DNA of 64,000 nucleotides from Flavonifractor porci (GCF_037572415.1 NZ_JBBHLB010000016.1:1-64000), one strand, 5' to 3'; positions 8,742-19,881 are shown, counted from the stretch's first letter. A program made the numbers and translations. The notes: generated by a model not told the origin, from the letters alone.

Positions 8742-9812
8742 TTATTTCACCACAATATCCACATAGGCGGAGGTGGTGGCGTCCAGCACCGCCATATAGC
8801 CGCACCGGAACTCCAGCCAGTCGCCCACCTGTACCCGTCCGCCGCAGTCCTCCACGTCCACGATCAAATGGTCGGAACTGGCCCCGATCATCTCCGCCCC
8901 CGGCAGGGTGGGGGTGAGGGCGGCCCAGGCCACGTCCTGTTTTCCGGCGGCGCAGATGGCCCGCAGTCGCACCCCACGGTCGGGGTATTCCGGGGTGTCT
9001 CCCTTGCCGTCCCGGCCCAGCTCACCGAGGGGCACCGAGGGCTTGCGCCGCAGCTCCACCACCTGGGCCTTGAACAAAAAGGCATCCTGATGATAGCCGT
9101 CCAGGAACCGGTTACCGGTGGTGTCCTCGCCGTAGAGCACCGCTTCGCCCACCCGCAGCTGGTTGATCCCGGCGGGCATGGCTCCGTCCTCCAGCAGCTT
9201 GAGGGCGCAGGTGCCTCCCGCTGACAGCACCGAGATGGAGCAGCCGAAGGCTCTGTTGAGGTAGTCCCGCAGTTCCACCAGGATAGCGGTATTGTCCACC
9301 GAGGGCAGCACGCTGCCGTAGCATCCCACGTTGGTGCCAAGGCCCACCAGCTTCACGCCGGGGCAGGCCAGGATCTGGGGGACGATCTCGTCCAGCTGCT
9401 CCCGGCCGAACACCCCCTCCCGCAGGTCCCCCACGTCGATCATCAGGATAATGGGGTGGACCTTGCCCTGCCGGAGGGCGGCCTCCGATACCGCCCGGAT
9501 CACCTCGATCTGGCTCTGGAGGCTCCAGTCTGCCCAGCGTACCACATCATCCGCCTCCGGAATGGCGGGGATGCGGATGAGGAGGTACTTGAGGCCAGGG
9601 ATGGCCTCCTTGGCGGCCAGGATATTCTTCATCCGGCTGTCGGCAAAGGAGGTGATGCCCCCTGCCATGGCCGCCCGGATCACCTCCGGGCGGGCGGAGA
9701 AGCCTTTGGTGGCAAAGACCAGCTCTACTCCCTTGGATACACAGAAATCATGGAGCTTTTTGGCGTTTTCGGCCACTTTTTTTGTGTTGATCTCCAGGAT
9801 AGGCGCATACAT
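8742..9812 (-). CDS. PLP-dependent alanine/ornithine-racemase family protein
   Basis: 356 residues with an alanine-racemase-type N-terminal barrel. The PLP-binding lysine is likely in LVFATKGFSA (about residue 34), and SAGGTCALKLLEDG resembles the phosphate-binding region of Orr/YhfX-type racemases. It would interconvert the L and D forms of an amino acid (ornithine, alanine or similar) in the cytoplasm. The open frame extends to 9899, but ATG at 9812 has AAAGGAGG eight bases upstream. A true alr is present at 62.5 kb, so this enzyme probably has another substrate. Confidence 0.75.
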   Translation of the reverse strand: MYAPILEINTKKVAENAKKLHDFCVSKGVELVFATKGFSARPEVIRAAMAGGITSFADSRMKNILAAKEAIPGLKYLLIRIPAIPEADDVVRWADWSLQSQIEVIRAVSEAALRQGKVHPIILMIDVGDLREGVFGREQLDEIVPQILACPGVKLVGLGTNVGCYGSVLPSVDNTAILVELRDYLNRAFGCSISVLSAGGTCALKLLEDGAMPAGINQLRVGEAVLYGEDTTGNRFLDGYHQDAFLFKAQVVELRRKPSVPLGELGRDGKGDTPEYPDRGVRLRAICAAGKQDVAWAALTPTLPGAEMIGASSDHLIVDVEDCGGRVQVGDWLEFRCGYMAVLDATTSAYVDIVVK

Positions 9813-9892
9813 GACACGTTCCTCCTTTGATGATCCTTTATCCTCATCATACCGGTTCCCGCTCTTCCTGGCAAGAAAATTTTTCCGGACCC

Positions 9893-9944
9893 TTGACAAC
9901 TGTGTGTCTGTGTGTTATTACTGTATATGTCGAGTATATACAGT
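9893..9944 (+). promoter_or_regulatory. Promoter plus 9-bp inverted-repeat operator of the GntR-ABC operon
   Basis: TTGACA (9893-9898), 17-base spacer, TATTAC (9916-9921). Overlapping the -10 and start site is a perfect inverted repeat ACTGTATAT (9920-9928) and ATATACAGT (9936-9944) with a seven-base centre. This placement suits autorepression by the YtrA-type GntR regulator encoded next. Confidence 0.7.
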
Positions 9945-9968
9945 ATAACAACGACGCGAGGTATACCT

Positions 9969-10349
9969 ATGGATATCATCATCAGCAACTCCGGCGGCGT
10001 GCCCATTTATGACCAGATCACCCGGCAGATGAAGGGCCTCATCCTCCGGGGAGAACTGGCCGAGGGGGAGGCCCTTCCCTCCATGCGGCTGCTGGCCAGG
10101 GAACTGCGTATTTCTGTCATCACCACCAAACGAGCCTATGAAGAGCTGGAGCGGGACGGATTTATCACCACCGTGCCAGGGAAGGGGTGCTTTGTGGCCC
10201 CCCGGAACCTGGAGCTGGTCCGGGAGGAGACCCTCCGCCGGGCGGAGGAGCATCTTTCCCAGGCGGTGGACATCGCCAAGACCGGCGGCGTCACCCTGGC
10301 GGAGCTGACCGAGACCCTCAGCCTTCTGTATGGAGAGGAAATCGTATGA
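9969..10349 (+). CDS. GntR-family (YtrA subfamily) transcriptional regulator
   Basis: 126 residues. An N-terminal winged helix-turn-helix (PIYDQITRQMKGLILRGE, then LPSMRLLARELRIS and TTKRAYEELERDG) is followed by a short helical tail, as in YtrA-type regulators that control linked ABC transporters. ATG at 9969 sits just after the operator; the ribosome site (GCGAGG) is modest. Its stop overlaps the ABC ATPase start as ATGA. It likely represses its own operon until an inducer, often a cell-wall antibiotic in this family, is present. Confidence 0.85.
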   Translation: MDIIISNSGGVPIYDQITRQMKGLILRGELAEGEALPSMRLLARELRISVITTKRAYEELERDGFITTVPGKGCFVAPRNLELVREETLRRAEEHLSQAVDIAKTGGVTLAELTETLSLLYGEEIV

Positions 10350-11206
10350 ACAACGCATTGGAAGTATGCCATCTCACCAAGGACTACGGCGCCTTCAAAC
10401 TGGACGACGTGTCCTTCACCGTGCCCGGCGGCACCATTATGGGCCTGATCGGGGAGAATGGGGCGGGGAAGTCCACCACCATCAAATGTATTCTGAATCT
10501 GATCCACCGGGACGGCGGGGAGATCTCCGTCTTTGGGCTGGATAACCTCCGGGACGAGCGGACGGTGAAATCCCAGGTGGGAGTGGTGCTGGATGAGTCC
10601 CTCTTCCACGACACCCTCAACCCGGTCCAGATCGGCAAGATCCTGTCCAAACTCTATCCCAACTGGGATGGAACGTGCTACGGGGACTATCTGCGGAAGT
10701 TTGAACTGCCGGAGAAAAAGACGGTGAAGACCTTTTCCCGGGGCATGAAAATGAAGCTGGCCATTGCCGCCGCTTTTGCCGCCAGCCCCAGGCTGCTCAT
10801 TCTGGACGAGGCCACTTCCGGCCTGGACCCGGTGGTGCGGGATGAGATCCTGGATGAGTTTCTCAACTTCATTCAGGACGAGGAGCACTCTATCCTCATT
10901 TCCAGCCACATCACCAGCGACCTGGAGAAGGCGGCGGACTATATCACCTACCTCCATAAGGGCAAGGCGGTACTTACTGGCGCCAAGGATGAACTGCTGG
11001 ACTCCTACGGCAAGCTGGTGTGCAGCCGCACCGATCTGGAGCGGGTAGACCGGTCCCTGCTGTCGGGCAGCCGGATGGGGCAGTTTGGGTGCGAAGCGCT
11101 GGTGAAGGACCGGCACGCCTTTACCCGGCGCTATCCGGGCCTGACGGTGGACCCCGTCACCCTGGAGGATATCATGGTCTTTACCGGAAAGGGGGATGCC
11201 CAATGA
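10346..11206 (+). CDS. ABC transporter ATP-binding protein
   Basis: 286 residues. Walker A GENGAGKST, Q-loop region VGVVLDES, degenerate signature FSRGMKMKLAI, Walker B LLILDEAT and the H-loop SSHIT are all visible. It belongs to the DRA/YtrB-like ATPases that pair with ABC-2 permeases. The frame is open upstream to 10187, but ATG at 10346 overlaps the regulator stop and matches the family start. It powers the permease encoded by the next gene. Confidence 0.9.
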   Translation: MNNALEVCHLTKDYGAFKLDDVSFTVPGGTIMGLIGENGAGKSTTIKCILNLIHRDGGEISVFGLDNLRDERTVKSQVGVVLDESLFHDTLNPVQIGKILSKLYPNWDGTCYGDYLRKFELPEKKTVKTFSRGMKMKLAIAAAFAASPRLLILDEATSGLDPVVRDEILDEFLNFIQDEEHSILISSHITSDLEKAADYITYLHKGKAVLTGAKDELLDSYGKLVCSRTDLERVDRSLLSGSRMGQFGCEALVKDRHAFTRRYPGLTVDPVTLEDIMVFTGKGDAQ

Positions 11207-11847
11207 CCGGGCTGATCTATAAGGACTTTGCGGCCTTGCGCAAGCAGCTTTCCACGCTGGTGATTTTTCTCTTCGTGTACGGCGGCTTCTGCATTACCGG
11301 AGTGTTTGACTTCTCCATCCTGGGCGTTCTTATCTCCGTGTTTGGACTCACCATTCCCATGTCCTCGGTGGCTCTGGACGATGCCGCCCACTGGGACCGC
11401 TATGTGATCGCTACCCCTGCCGGGCGGCGGGGCGTGGTGGCAGGGAAATATGTGTTCACCCTGTTGGTGATCGTGGTCAGTGTGGCGGTGGCGGCGGGCC
11501 TGATGGTATGCCTGTCCCTGGCAGGACTGACCGAGACAACGCTGGATGATCTGCTGCTCGTTACCTTGTCCTGCGGCGCGCTCACTCTGGTGCTGGACGC
11601 CATCATCCTGCCGTTTCTGCTTAAATATGGGGCGGAAAAGGCCAGAGTCATCAGTATGATCACGTTTGTAGCTATCTTTGGTGGGGTTATGCTGCTGGGC
11701 AGCTTATCCAAGAGCCAAATCGTTCTGCCGCCCCCGCCGGCATGGCTGCTGACCGCCCTGCCCATCCTCTGCGGGCTGCTGGCCATAGGCAGCTACCTGA
11801 TCTCCTATTTCATCGCACAGGGGATCTACGCAAAAAAGGAATTTTGA
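11203..11847 (+). CDS. ABC-2 type transporter permease
   Basis: 214 residues with six hydrophobic segments, starting MTGLIYKDFAALRKQ as in the ABC-2 permease family (DUF ABC2_membrane_5 type). It overlaps the ATPase gene by four bases and completes a three-gene operon. The substrate is unknown; bacitracin-like peptide defence is common for this operon type. Confidence 0.8.
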   Translation: MTGLIYKDFAALRKQLSTLVIFLFVYGGFCITGVFDFSILGVLISVFGLTIPMSSVALDDAAHWDRYVIATPAGRRGVVAGKYVFTLLVIVVSVAVAAGLMVCLSLAGLTETTLDDLLLVTLSCGALTLVLDAIILPFLLKYGAEKARVISMITFVAIFGGVMLLGSLSKSQIVLPPPPAWLLTALPILCGLLAIGSYLISYFIAQGIYAKKEF

Positions 11848-11860
11848 GTATCGGGATAGA

Positions 11861-11897
11861 AAAATGGGCCCGCTGCGCTGTGCAGCGGGCCCATTTT
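11861..11897. terminator. Bidirectional intrinsic terminator
   Basis: A 16-bp perfect stem AAAATGGGCCCGCTGC (11861-11876) pairs with 11882-11897 across a five-base loop, with A/T ends on both strands, between the ABC permease and the DUF4250 gene. Confidence 0.85.
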
Positions 11898-11910
11898 GAT
11901 TCTGTTGAAG

Positions 11911-12090
11911 TTACAGCCGTACAAACTGGTTCCGAGCAGGATCATACTGACAATCCAGGATGGATAGCTTCTTGGAGATTTCGTCCTTATCTGCCTGGAG
12001 ATCGTCGCACAAGGCGTCCAGGGAGGGATAGAAGTCCCGCAGCTTGGTGTTAACGTAACTGAGCAGAATCATGGGATCTTGGGGAAACAT
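11911..12090 (-). CDS. Small DUF4250-family protein
   Basis: 59 residues beginning MFPQDPMILLSYVNTKLRD, with the conserved DP-x-x-LLS-x-VN-x-KLRD pattern of DUF4250 and a C-terminal YDPARNQF. Function is unknown; the fold is probably a small helical bundle that is cytoplasmic. The ribosome site is weak (AAGTAGG, about eleven bases before ATG at 12090). It lies between a terminator and the duplicated alaS tail. Confidence 0.75.
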   Translation of the reverse strand: MFPQDPMILLSYVNTKLRDFYPSLDALCDDLQADKDEISKKLSILDCQYDPARNQFVRL

Positions 12091-12140
12091 AGAGAATATG
12101 CCTACTTTCTGTGTCTAAAATACTTCAAAATGGGGGCGGC

Positions 12141-12351
12141 TTACAGCCCCAGTTTCTCGGCCGCGAAGTCGTCCACCTTGGCGAGGGCGTCGCTCCCCAC
12201 ACGACTATGTCGTGCGGGGGCCCCATCTATTACATCTGCTCGGGCGGAATGAATCCGCCCGGCATCAAGGTTTTGCCTTTGGCAAAACGCTTGGGACGCC
12301 GCACTTGCGGCGGGGCTGGACGACGCCCGTGATGACAACTGGGATGGCGAT
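12141..12351 (-). repeat. Duplicated alaS 3' tail plus 159-bp hairpin element
   Basis: 12141-12192 repeats the last 52 bases of alaS, including its stop codon, with three differences from 12352-12403, one of which changes Val to Ala. The 159 bases between (12193-12351) hold four stem-loops: CCCCACACGAC/GTCGTGCGGGG, CGGGCGGA/TCCGCCCG, GTTTTGCC/GGCAAAAC and CGCCGCA/TGCGGCG. No gene-sized frame is credible. The same length and architecture, with different stem sequences, recurs twice beside pheT. Confidence 0.85.
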
Positions 12352-15024
<2,673 letters not shown>

Positions 15025-15042
15025 ATGATTCAATCTCCTCTG

Positions 15043-15274
15043 CAAAAAAATAAGCCCCGCCCCCATGTCAGGGGCGGAGCAATGTTCACTCCACGGTACC
15101 ACCCTGATCTGCGCCCAAAGGGCGCATCTCATTGCATCCGGTAACGGGGATGAATCGTCCCGGTCCTCCCGGGCCGCTCAGAAGTGGCGTGCAGGCTCGT
15201 GTCGCGGAGGGCTCTCACTCTCCCCTCTCGCTTGTCGCGGCGTGGTCTGCTTGGCTTCGTCATCGCGCTTCAAC
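15043..15274 (-). ncRNA. T-box leader (tRNA-Ala sensing) of alaS
   Basis: The conserved T-box GGGTGGTACCGTGGAG lies at about 15090-15105 (minus strand), followed by a G/C-rich terminator stem (15051-15080) with a run of seven T's. Uncharged tRNA-Ala pairing would favour the antiterminator. The specifier is not assigned with certainty. Confidence 0.9.
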
Positions 15275-15280
15275 TGCCTT

Positions 15281-15308
15281 ATTCTATCACATTTTTCGCC
15301 TTTGTCAA
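15281..15308 (-). promoter_or_regulatory. Promoter of the alaS T-box transcript
   Basis: TTGACA (15308-15303) and TAGAAT (15286-15281) are 16 bases apart on the minus strand. Confidence 0.6.
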
Positions 15309-15340
15309 CCGCCTTTTCGGAGAGAAACGGCGCCGAGCGG

Positions 15341-15793
15341 TCAGAGAAAGGATTCCAGGCAGTAGAGCCGGTTCCGTTCCGCGTCCCAGAAAAAGATGAT
15401 TTCACTGTTGTCTGACTTGGCGCGATACCAGTTGGAACAGGCATCATAGTCGGGGCGGTACTCAGCCGGGACCTCAATCTCGTCCAGCCAGGTTTCGGCG
15501 GCCTGGGTGAGGCTGTCGCAGTAGATGGTTTCCCGGTCCACGCTGGCCCAGGCGAACATCTGGTCAATGAAATCCTCGTACTGATAGGAGAATACATGGT
15601 ACCGGATACCGTCCCCAAGAAAACTGGGGCCGGAATCCTTTTCATAGCATGGAACGGGCCGGGCCAGAAAGGGAATGGAGATTCCCCAGTTCAGGCGAAG
15701 TATCAGGGAATAGCTGGAGAGGATCCTCCAGCCGATGGACCCGGCCACAAGGAGGAGACAGGCAACGGTCAATAGAATGTGCTTTCTTTTCAT
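15341..15793 (-). CDS. Hypothetical membrane-anchored protein
   Basis: 150 residues. One N-terminal transmembrane or signal helix (HILLTVACLLLVAGSIGW) is followed by a ~125-residue extracytoplasmic domain rich in aromatics. No family is recognised. The open frame extends to 16204, but ATG at 15793 has AAAGAGGT seven bases upstream and the upstream part overlaps the neighbouring gene. It lies 26 bases after that membrane-protein gene and is probably cotranscribed with it. Confidence 0.6.
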   Translation of the reverse strand: MKRKHILLTVACLLLVAGSIGWRILSSYSLILRLNWGISIPFLARPVPCYEKDSGPSFLGDGIRYHVFSYQYEDFIDQMFAWASVDRETIYCDSLTQAAETWLDEIEVPAEYRPDYDACSNWYRAKSDNSEIIFFWDAERNRLYCLESFL

Positions 15794-15819
15794 CGCGGAC
15801 CTCTTTTTCGGGGGACGTA

Positions 15820-16335
15820 TCAGTTGCGGACCGTGCGGACAGGGCGGGGCAGCAGAGAACCCAGAAAGAAGAGCAGCGGCGGCAGCAGACCGGCCAGAAA
15901 CATGGAGAGGTACCAGCTGAAGCCGAAGGTGCTCCAGGCGGTAAGATCTGTGCTCTGCCCCAGAGTTGCCAGCATGAACACAAAGGAGGGGCACGCCAAA
16001 AAGTAGGTGCTTGTCAGCATCCAGAAGCCTATGCCGGAGAGAAGGGAAGGACAGACAAGCAGAAGCCACCCTCCAAAGGCCCAGCCCCAGGCCAACAGGG
16101 CGGGCCAAAGAACAGCCTTTATGCCCGCCTCCGGCGTGGGCCGGTTCCAGCCGCGGAGGGCAGCCATGATCCACCCGGCGGGAAGATAGAGGACCATCAT
16201 CCACAGTGCCTGAAGCGGTGAGGAAACGGATGCAAACACTTGGGGCAACACCAACAACAGGGGAGCGCAGAGGGCGGTGATCACAAAGTGTCCCGCTGCA
16301 AATCCCCCAAACCGGGAGGCTGGTGACGGAGTCAT
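15820..16335 (-). CDS. Hypothetical polytopic membrane protein
   Basis: 171 residues with about five hydrophobic helices (for example HFVITALCAPLLLVLPQVF and FSWYLSMFLAGLLPPLLFFL). No conserved motif is recognised. ATG at 16335 has AAAGGAGCG upstream; in-frame codons further upstream lack a ribosome site. It seems to form a two-gene unit with the following membrane-anchored protein. Confidence 0.6.
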   Translation of the reverse strand: MTPSPASRFGGFAAGHFVITALCAPLLLVLPQVFASVSSPLQALWMMVLYLPAGWIMAALRGWNRPTPEAGIKAVLWPALLAWGWAFGGWLLLVCPSLLSGIGFWMLTSTYFLACPSFVFMLATLGQSTDLTAWSTFGFSWYLSMFLAGLLPPLLFFLGSLLPRPVRTVRN

Positions 16336-16425
16336 AAGAATCGCTCCTTTCGAGGCCATCCTACCATGTGGAAAACTGAAAGTCAATATAAATTTATTGA
16401 AAAACAATAAAAGCAAGGAGCGACA

Positions 16426-16455
16426 AAGCCGGGCGTACCTTAAGGCACGCCCGGC
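16426..16455 (-). terminator. Intrinsic terminator of the alcohol dehydrogenase gene
   Basis: GCCGGGCGTGCC / GGTACGCCCGGC stem with a TTAA loop, followed by TTTGT on the minus strand, just after the adh stop. Confidence 0.65.
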
Positions 16456-16463
16456 GGAGATTC

Positions 16464-17621
16464 TTATTTGCCCTCGTAGGCCCGGCGGTAGATCTCAATA
16501 ATCTGGGCCTTGGTGGCCTTGCGGGGGTTGGTGAGGCAGCAGACGTCCTTCATGGCGTTTTCCGCCATGACCTCGAAGTCCTCCGGCTTGACTCCCAGCT
16601 GCTTCAGGTCGGAGGGGATACCTACCTGGCGGCTGATGGTGCGGATGGCCTGGATGGCCTTGGCCGCGGCGTCTCCGGTGGACAGGCCGTCGATCTGTTC
16701 GCCCATGGCCTGGGCCAGATCCCGGAAGCGGTTCAGGTTGCCGATAAGGTTGAACTCCTCCACATAGGGCAGCAGGATGGCGTTGCATACGCCGTGGGGC
16801 AGGTTGTAGTAGCCGCCCAGCTGGTGGGCCATGGCGTGGACGTAGCCCAGAGAGGCGTTGTTGAAGGCAATGCCCGCCAGGTACTGGGCGTAGGCCATCT
16901 TGTCCCGGGCCTTCATGTAGTCGCCGTTGGCTACCGCCTTGGGCAGGTACTGGTAGATCATCTTGACCGCCATCAGAGCGGCGGAGTCGGTGAGTACGTT
17001 GGCGGCGGTGGACACATAGGCCTCAATGGCGTGGGTCATGGCGTCCATACCGGTGGCGGCGGTAAGGGAGGCGGGCATCCCCTTCATGAGCACCGGGTCG
17101 TTGACGGCGATCTTGGGGGTGACCCGCCAGTCCACAATGGCCATCTTCACCTTACGGGTGGTGTCGGTAATGATGCAGAAGCGGGTAATCTCAGAGGCGG
17201 TGCCGGCGGTGGTGTTGATAGCCATCAGGGGGACCACATCCTTGGTGGCCTTGTCAACGCCCTCGTAGTCGTGGATGGTGCCGCCGTTGCTGGCCACCAG
17301 GCCGATGCCCTTGGCACAGTCGTGGGAGGAGCCGCCGCCCAGGGAAATGATGGAGTCGCAGCCGTTCTGCTGGAAGAAGGCCACGCCTGCCTCCACGTTT
17401 TTGTCGGTGGGGTTGGGCTCAGCCCCGTCAAAGACCACCGACCGGATACCGGAGCCGGACAGGATCTCCTGGATGGAGGCGGCCATGCCGGACTGGGCCA
17501 GGAACTTGTCGGTGACGATCATAGCGTGGCTGACGTTCAGGCTGCTCATCAGTGCGCCGATCTCATTGACGGCTCCTTCACCGAACACATTGCGGGTGGG
17601 CAGGAAGTAGTAAGTGGACAT
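16464..17621 (-). CDS. Iron-containing alcohol dehydrogenase
   Basis: 385 residues, the family length. The NAD-binding glycine motif SLGGGSSHDCAKG and the iron-ligand region (ATGMDAMTHAIEAY, HAMAHQLGGYYNLPHG with its His pairs) are intact. It is close to FucO/DhaT-type enzymes that reduce aldehydes such as lactaldehyde, 3-hydroxypropionaldehyde or acetaldehyde to alcohols and reoxidise NADH in fermentation. ATG at 17621 has AAGGAGG nearby. A good sigma-A promoter and two palindromic operators lie upstream, so it is likely tightly regulated. It is a single-gene unit; the exact aldehyde is unknown. Confidence 0.9.
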   Translation of the reverse strand: MSTYYFLPTRNVFGEGAVNEIGALMSSLNVSHAMIVTDKFLAQSGMAASIQEILSGSGIRSVVFDGAEPNPTDKNVEAGVAFFQQNGCDSIISLGGGSSHDCAKGIGLVASNGGTIHDYEGVDKATKDVVPLMAINTTAGTASEITRFCIITDTTRKVKMAIVDWRVTPKIAVNDPVLMKGMPASLTAATGMDAMTHAIEAYVSTAANVLTDSAALMAVKMIYQYLPKAVANGDYMKARDKMAYAQYLAGIAFNNASLGYVHAMAHQLGGYYNLPHGVCNAILLPYVEEFNLIGNLNRFRDLAQAMGEQIDGLSTGDAAAKAIQAIRTISRQVGIPSDLKQLGVKPEDFEVMAENAMKDVCCLTNPRKATKAQIIEIYRRAYEGK

Positions 17622-17670
17622 AGCAGATTTCCTCCTTGTGCCGGGCGCCTGCGCCCAAATGATTGACGCA

Positions 17671-17699
17671 AGTATAATCTGCCAAACTAAAAGTGTCAA
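17671..17699 (-). promoter_or_regulatory. Strong sigma-A promoter of the adh gene
   Basis: TTGACA (17699-17694), 17-base spacer, TATACT (17676-17671) on the minus strand. Confidence 0.8.
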
Positions 17700-17732
17700 T
17701 ATGTTTTGGAAAGTTTATTTTCTAACAAAATA

Positions 17733-17770
17733 TCGTTATATTTATAACGAATAAGTTAAAAATATAACGA
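17733..17770. promoter_or_regulatory. Palindromic operator upstream of the adh -35
   Basis: TCGTTATATTTATAACGA (17733-17750) is a perfect 8-bp inverted repeat around TT. A third half-site TATAACGA is at 17763-17770. It lies 34 bases upstream of the -35, a position typical of an activator. Confidence 0.55.
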
Positions 17771-17837
17771 CAACATTTTGAAATGAAACTAAAAAGTTTA
17801 AAATTGAAAATGCTGGAATTTGGGAACGATTTCCGCT

Positions 17838-17858
17838 TTGTTGTGACAATAACAACAA
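17838..17858. promoter_or_regulatory. Inverted repeat resembling a Rex box
   Basis: TTGTTGT (17838-17844) and ACAACAA (17852-17858) are perfect inverted arms. The 18-mer TTGTTGTGACAATAACAA approximates the clostridial Rex consensus TTGTTAANNNNTTAACAA with three mismatches. Rex represses fermentative dehydrogenases at low NADH/NAD. The site is far (about 140 bases) upstream of the mapped promoter, which weakens the case. Confidence 0.35.
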
Positions 17859-17889
17859 TCTGTTTCCGACACGAAACAGTGTAAGAAAC

Positions 17890-17919
17890 AGGCGGCCCGC
17901 GCAGATGCGCGGGCCGCCT
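17890..17919 (-). terminator. Intrinsic terminator of the sigma/anti-sigma operon
   Basis: A 13-bp perfect stem AGGCGGCCCGCGC / GCGCGGGCCGCCT with a four-base loop, followed by GTTTCTT on the minus strand. Confidence 0.7.
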
Positions 17920-17924
17920 GCCGG

Positions 17925-19340
17925 TCAGAACCGGTAGAGGTAGAGATAGGTTTCGTTGTAGTCCTCCTTGCCGTGGGAGGTGATGGCTACCCGGTCCTCG
18001 TCGAACCAGCTCAGGGAGCCCTCCTGCAGGGCACCATAATTTTCCCGGTCCAACAGGGTAAATACACCTTTTTCCAGGTCCATCACGCCCAGGCTGGAGA
18101 TCCCCAGTCCGTCGGCCTGGCCCTCGTAGCTGGCAAACAGAACCTTGCTGCCGGAGGTGTTGGGGATCAAGGTGACGTTCTCCTGTTGGGGCAGCGAGAA
18201 ATCCTCCACAATGGCGGTCTCGCCGGTAGTCAGGTCCAGTATCGACACCGTTCCGTCCTCCGCCACATAGATTCCTTGTCTGCCGCCGAAGAAGAACTGA
18301 AAGCCGTGGGGGTTCTCCTCCCGGGACTGGTAGACCGGCAGCTGGGAGAAGGTGCGCTTCAGCTGACCGTTCTCAGGCTGCCAGGTCCAGACATCATAAC
18401 ATTCGCCGTCGGGGCCCGAGCAGGTCAGCAGGATCAGGGCGCCGTCCTGACCAAACCAGGCGCTGAATACCTCCAGGCCGGTGAGCTCGTCCAGGGCGGT
18501 GGTGGTTTGGGTCGTGCGGTCACAGTAGAACCAGCCCGTGCGGTCGCTGGACAGGATGGCGGCGGACAGATCGTTCGTCCACCGTATGTCAGTCAGAGGC
18601 GCGGCCTTTTCCCAGCCGGTGCCGTCCAGCAGGTCGGTGACTTCACCGGTTTCCAGGTTCAGCAGCACTGGGTACTGCCGGTAGTCCATTTGGCTGCCCT
18701 GGCTGAGACGGAGGATGACGCTGTCGGTAGAGCCGGGGATGGCGATGGCATTACAGTCGTAGTCCAGGGCATAGCCGGCGGTGCCGTCACAATGGCAGGA
18801 GATCGCCCCCTCATACTCGCACCAGTAGACGGTGTCGGTATAGGTCACGCCGTCCCAGGTGGTGGAAAATTCGGTGGTACGGGTCTCCAGGGGAACCAGC
18901 TGATCCCCTTCCGCCGCCCAGTAGTGGAGGTCCAGAAGGGTGCCGTCGTTGGCCCGTTCCGCCTGGAACAGGGTGCCGACGCCGTAGTCATAGCCCGCTC
19001 CGGCGTTGGGGAGGCGGATATACTGGGCCTCCACCAGACCGTCAATGGTGGTCTGGGTCATTTCCGGTTCCTCCGGCGCCTCGCCCACAGGGCCGGGCAC
19101 CTGCTCGGTTTCCTCCAGGTGGAAGAAGGTGAGCACCGCCGCTCGCAGCTGGGGGCTCACCGCCATGGCAACCATAAATGTACAGGCGATGGCGGCCGCC
19201 GCCACAAGAACCTTGCCTGCCAGCCTGCGGGGGTGTGCCTGCCGCTTGGGGGGCAGATTCAGCTGCTCTTTGATGCGCCCCTCCAGATCGGGGGCGGGGT
19301 TCAGCTGGTCCATTGCGTTGCGATAATCCCGGGTGTTCAT
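17925..19340 (-). CDS. Anti-sigma-like membrane protein with a beta-propeller-type sensor domain
   Basis: 471 residues. An N-terminal cytoplasmic segment (about 45 residues) with a proline-rich end, one transmembrane helix (VLVAAAAIACTFMVAMAV), then ~390 extracytoplasmic residues whose repeating strand pattern (YPVLLNLETGEVTDL, VSILDLTTGETAI, LGVMDLEKGVFTLL) suggests a beta-propeller. ATG at 19340 overlaps the sigma stop (ATGA) and has GGGAGG seven bases upstream; the ATG at 19355 is less well placed. It is the likely partner of the preceding sigma factor. Confidence 0.65.
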   Translation of the reverse strand: MNTRDYRNAMDQLNPAPDLEGRIKEQLNLPPKRQAHPRRLAGKVLVAAAAIACTFMVAMAVSPQLRAAVLTFFHLEETEQVPGPVGEAPEEPEMTQTTIDGLVEAQYIRLPNAGAGYDYGVGTLFQAERANDGTLLDLHYWAAEGDQLVPLETRTTEFSTTWDGVTYTDTVYWCEYEGAISCHCDGTAGYALDYDCNAIAIPGSTDSVILRLSQGSQMDYRQYPVLLNLETGEVTDLLDGTGWEKAAPLTDIRWTNDLSAAILSSDRTGWFYCDRTTQTTTALDELTGLEVFSAWFGQDGALILLTCSGPDGECYDVWTWQPENGQLKRTFSQLPVYQSREENPHGFQFFFGGRQGIYVAEDGTVSILDLTTGETAIVEDFSLPQQENVTLIPNTSGSKVLFASYEGQADGLGISSLGVMDLEKGVFTLLDRENYGALQEGSLSWFDEDRVAITSHGKEDYNETYLYLYRF

Positions 19341-19828
19341 ACGCTTCCCTCCCATCCGGTGTCCAGTTCCAGTTTCAGCAGCTCCCGGCCCCGTTTCAGC
19401 CGCATTTTGACCGCCGACTGGCTCAGCTTCAGGATCTCTGCCACCTCTGCCACCGAGTAGCCCTCATAGTAGTGGAGGTGAATAGGGCCTTTGTAGGTCT
19501 CGGGCAGAGCCAGAATGCTCTCCAGCACTGCCCGATCCGGGCCTGACTGTACAGGGCAGCTCTCGTCCAGGGCCACCGTCTGCCGTCGCCAGAAGTTTTT
19601 CAGTTGATCCCGGCACAGATTGGCGGTCACCCGCAGCAGCCAGCACTTCTCGTGCGCCCCGTCGGCAAAAGCGGGGGCCTTGTACAGCAGCTTGAGAAAG
19701 ACCTCCTGAGTGACATCCTCGGCGTCCGCCGGGCGGCCCAGATAGACCATGGCCAGCCGGTAAACCGAAGTACCGTGGGCGGAATAGGCGGCTTCAAACC
19801 GGCGGATCAAAGGGTCGTTTTCTTTCAT
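19337..19828 (-). CDS. ECF-type RNA polymerase sigma factor
   Basis: 163 residues with region 2 (AEDVTQEVFLKLLYKAP) and region 4 (YSVAEVAEILKLSQSAVKMRL). ATG at 19828 has AAAGGAGGCGG upstream; an in-frame ATG at 19846 lacks this spacing. It is translationally coupled to the anti-sigma gene. This is the second such pair in the window; the two sigma factors differ clearly in sequence. Confidence 0.88.
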   Translation of the reverse strand: MKENDPLIRRFEAAYSAHGTSVYRLAMVYLGRPADAEDVTQEVFLKLLYKAPAFADGAHEKCWLLRVTANLCRDQLKNFWRRQTVALDESCPVQSGPDRAVLESILALPETYKGPIHLHYYEGYSVAEVAEILKLSQSAVKMRLKRGRELLKLELDTGWEGSV

Positions 19829-19881
19829 CGTACCGCCTCCTTTCACCCATATAACGACTGGGAGGGCCTTCAGGTCACAAA

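Noticed and set aside
15341..16204. Extended 287-residue version of the 15.3-kb gene
   Set aside because: The extra N-terminus overlaps the adjacent membrane-protein gene and is not protein-like; ATG 15793 has a ribosome site.
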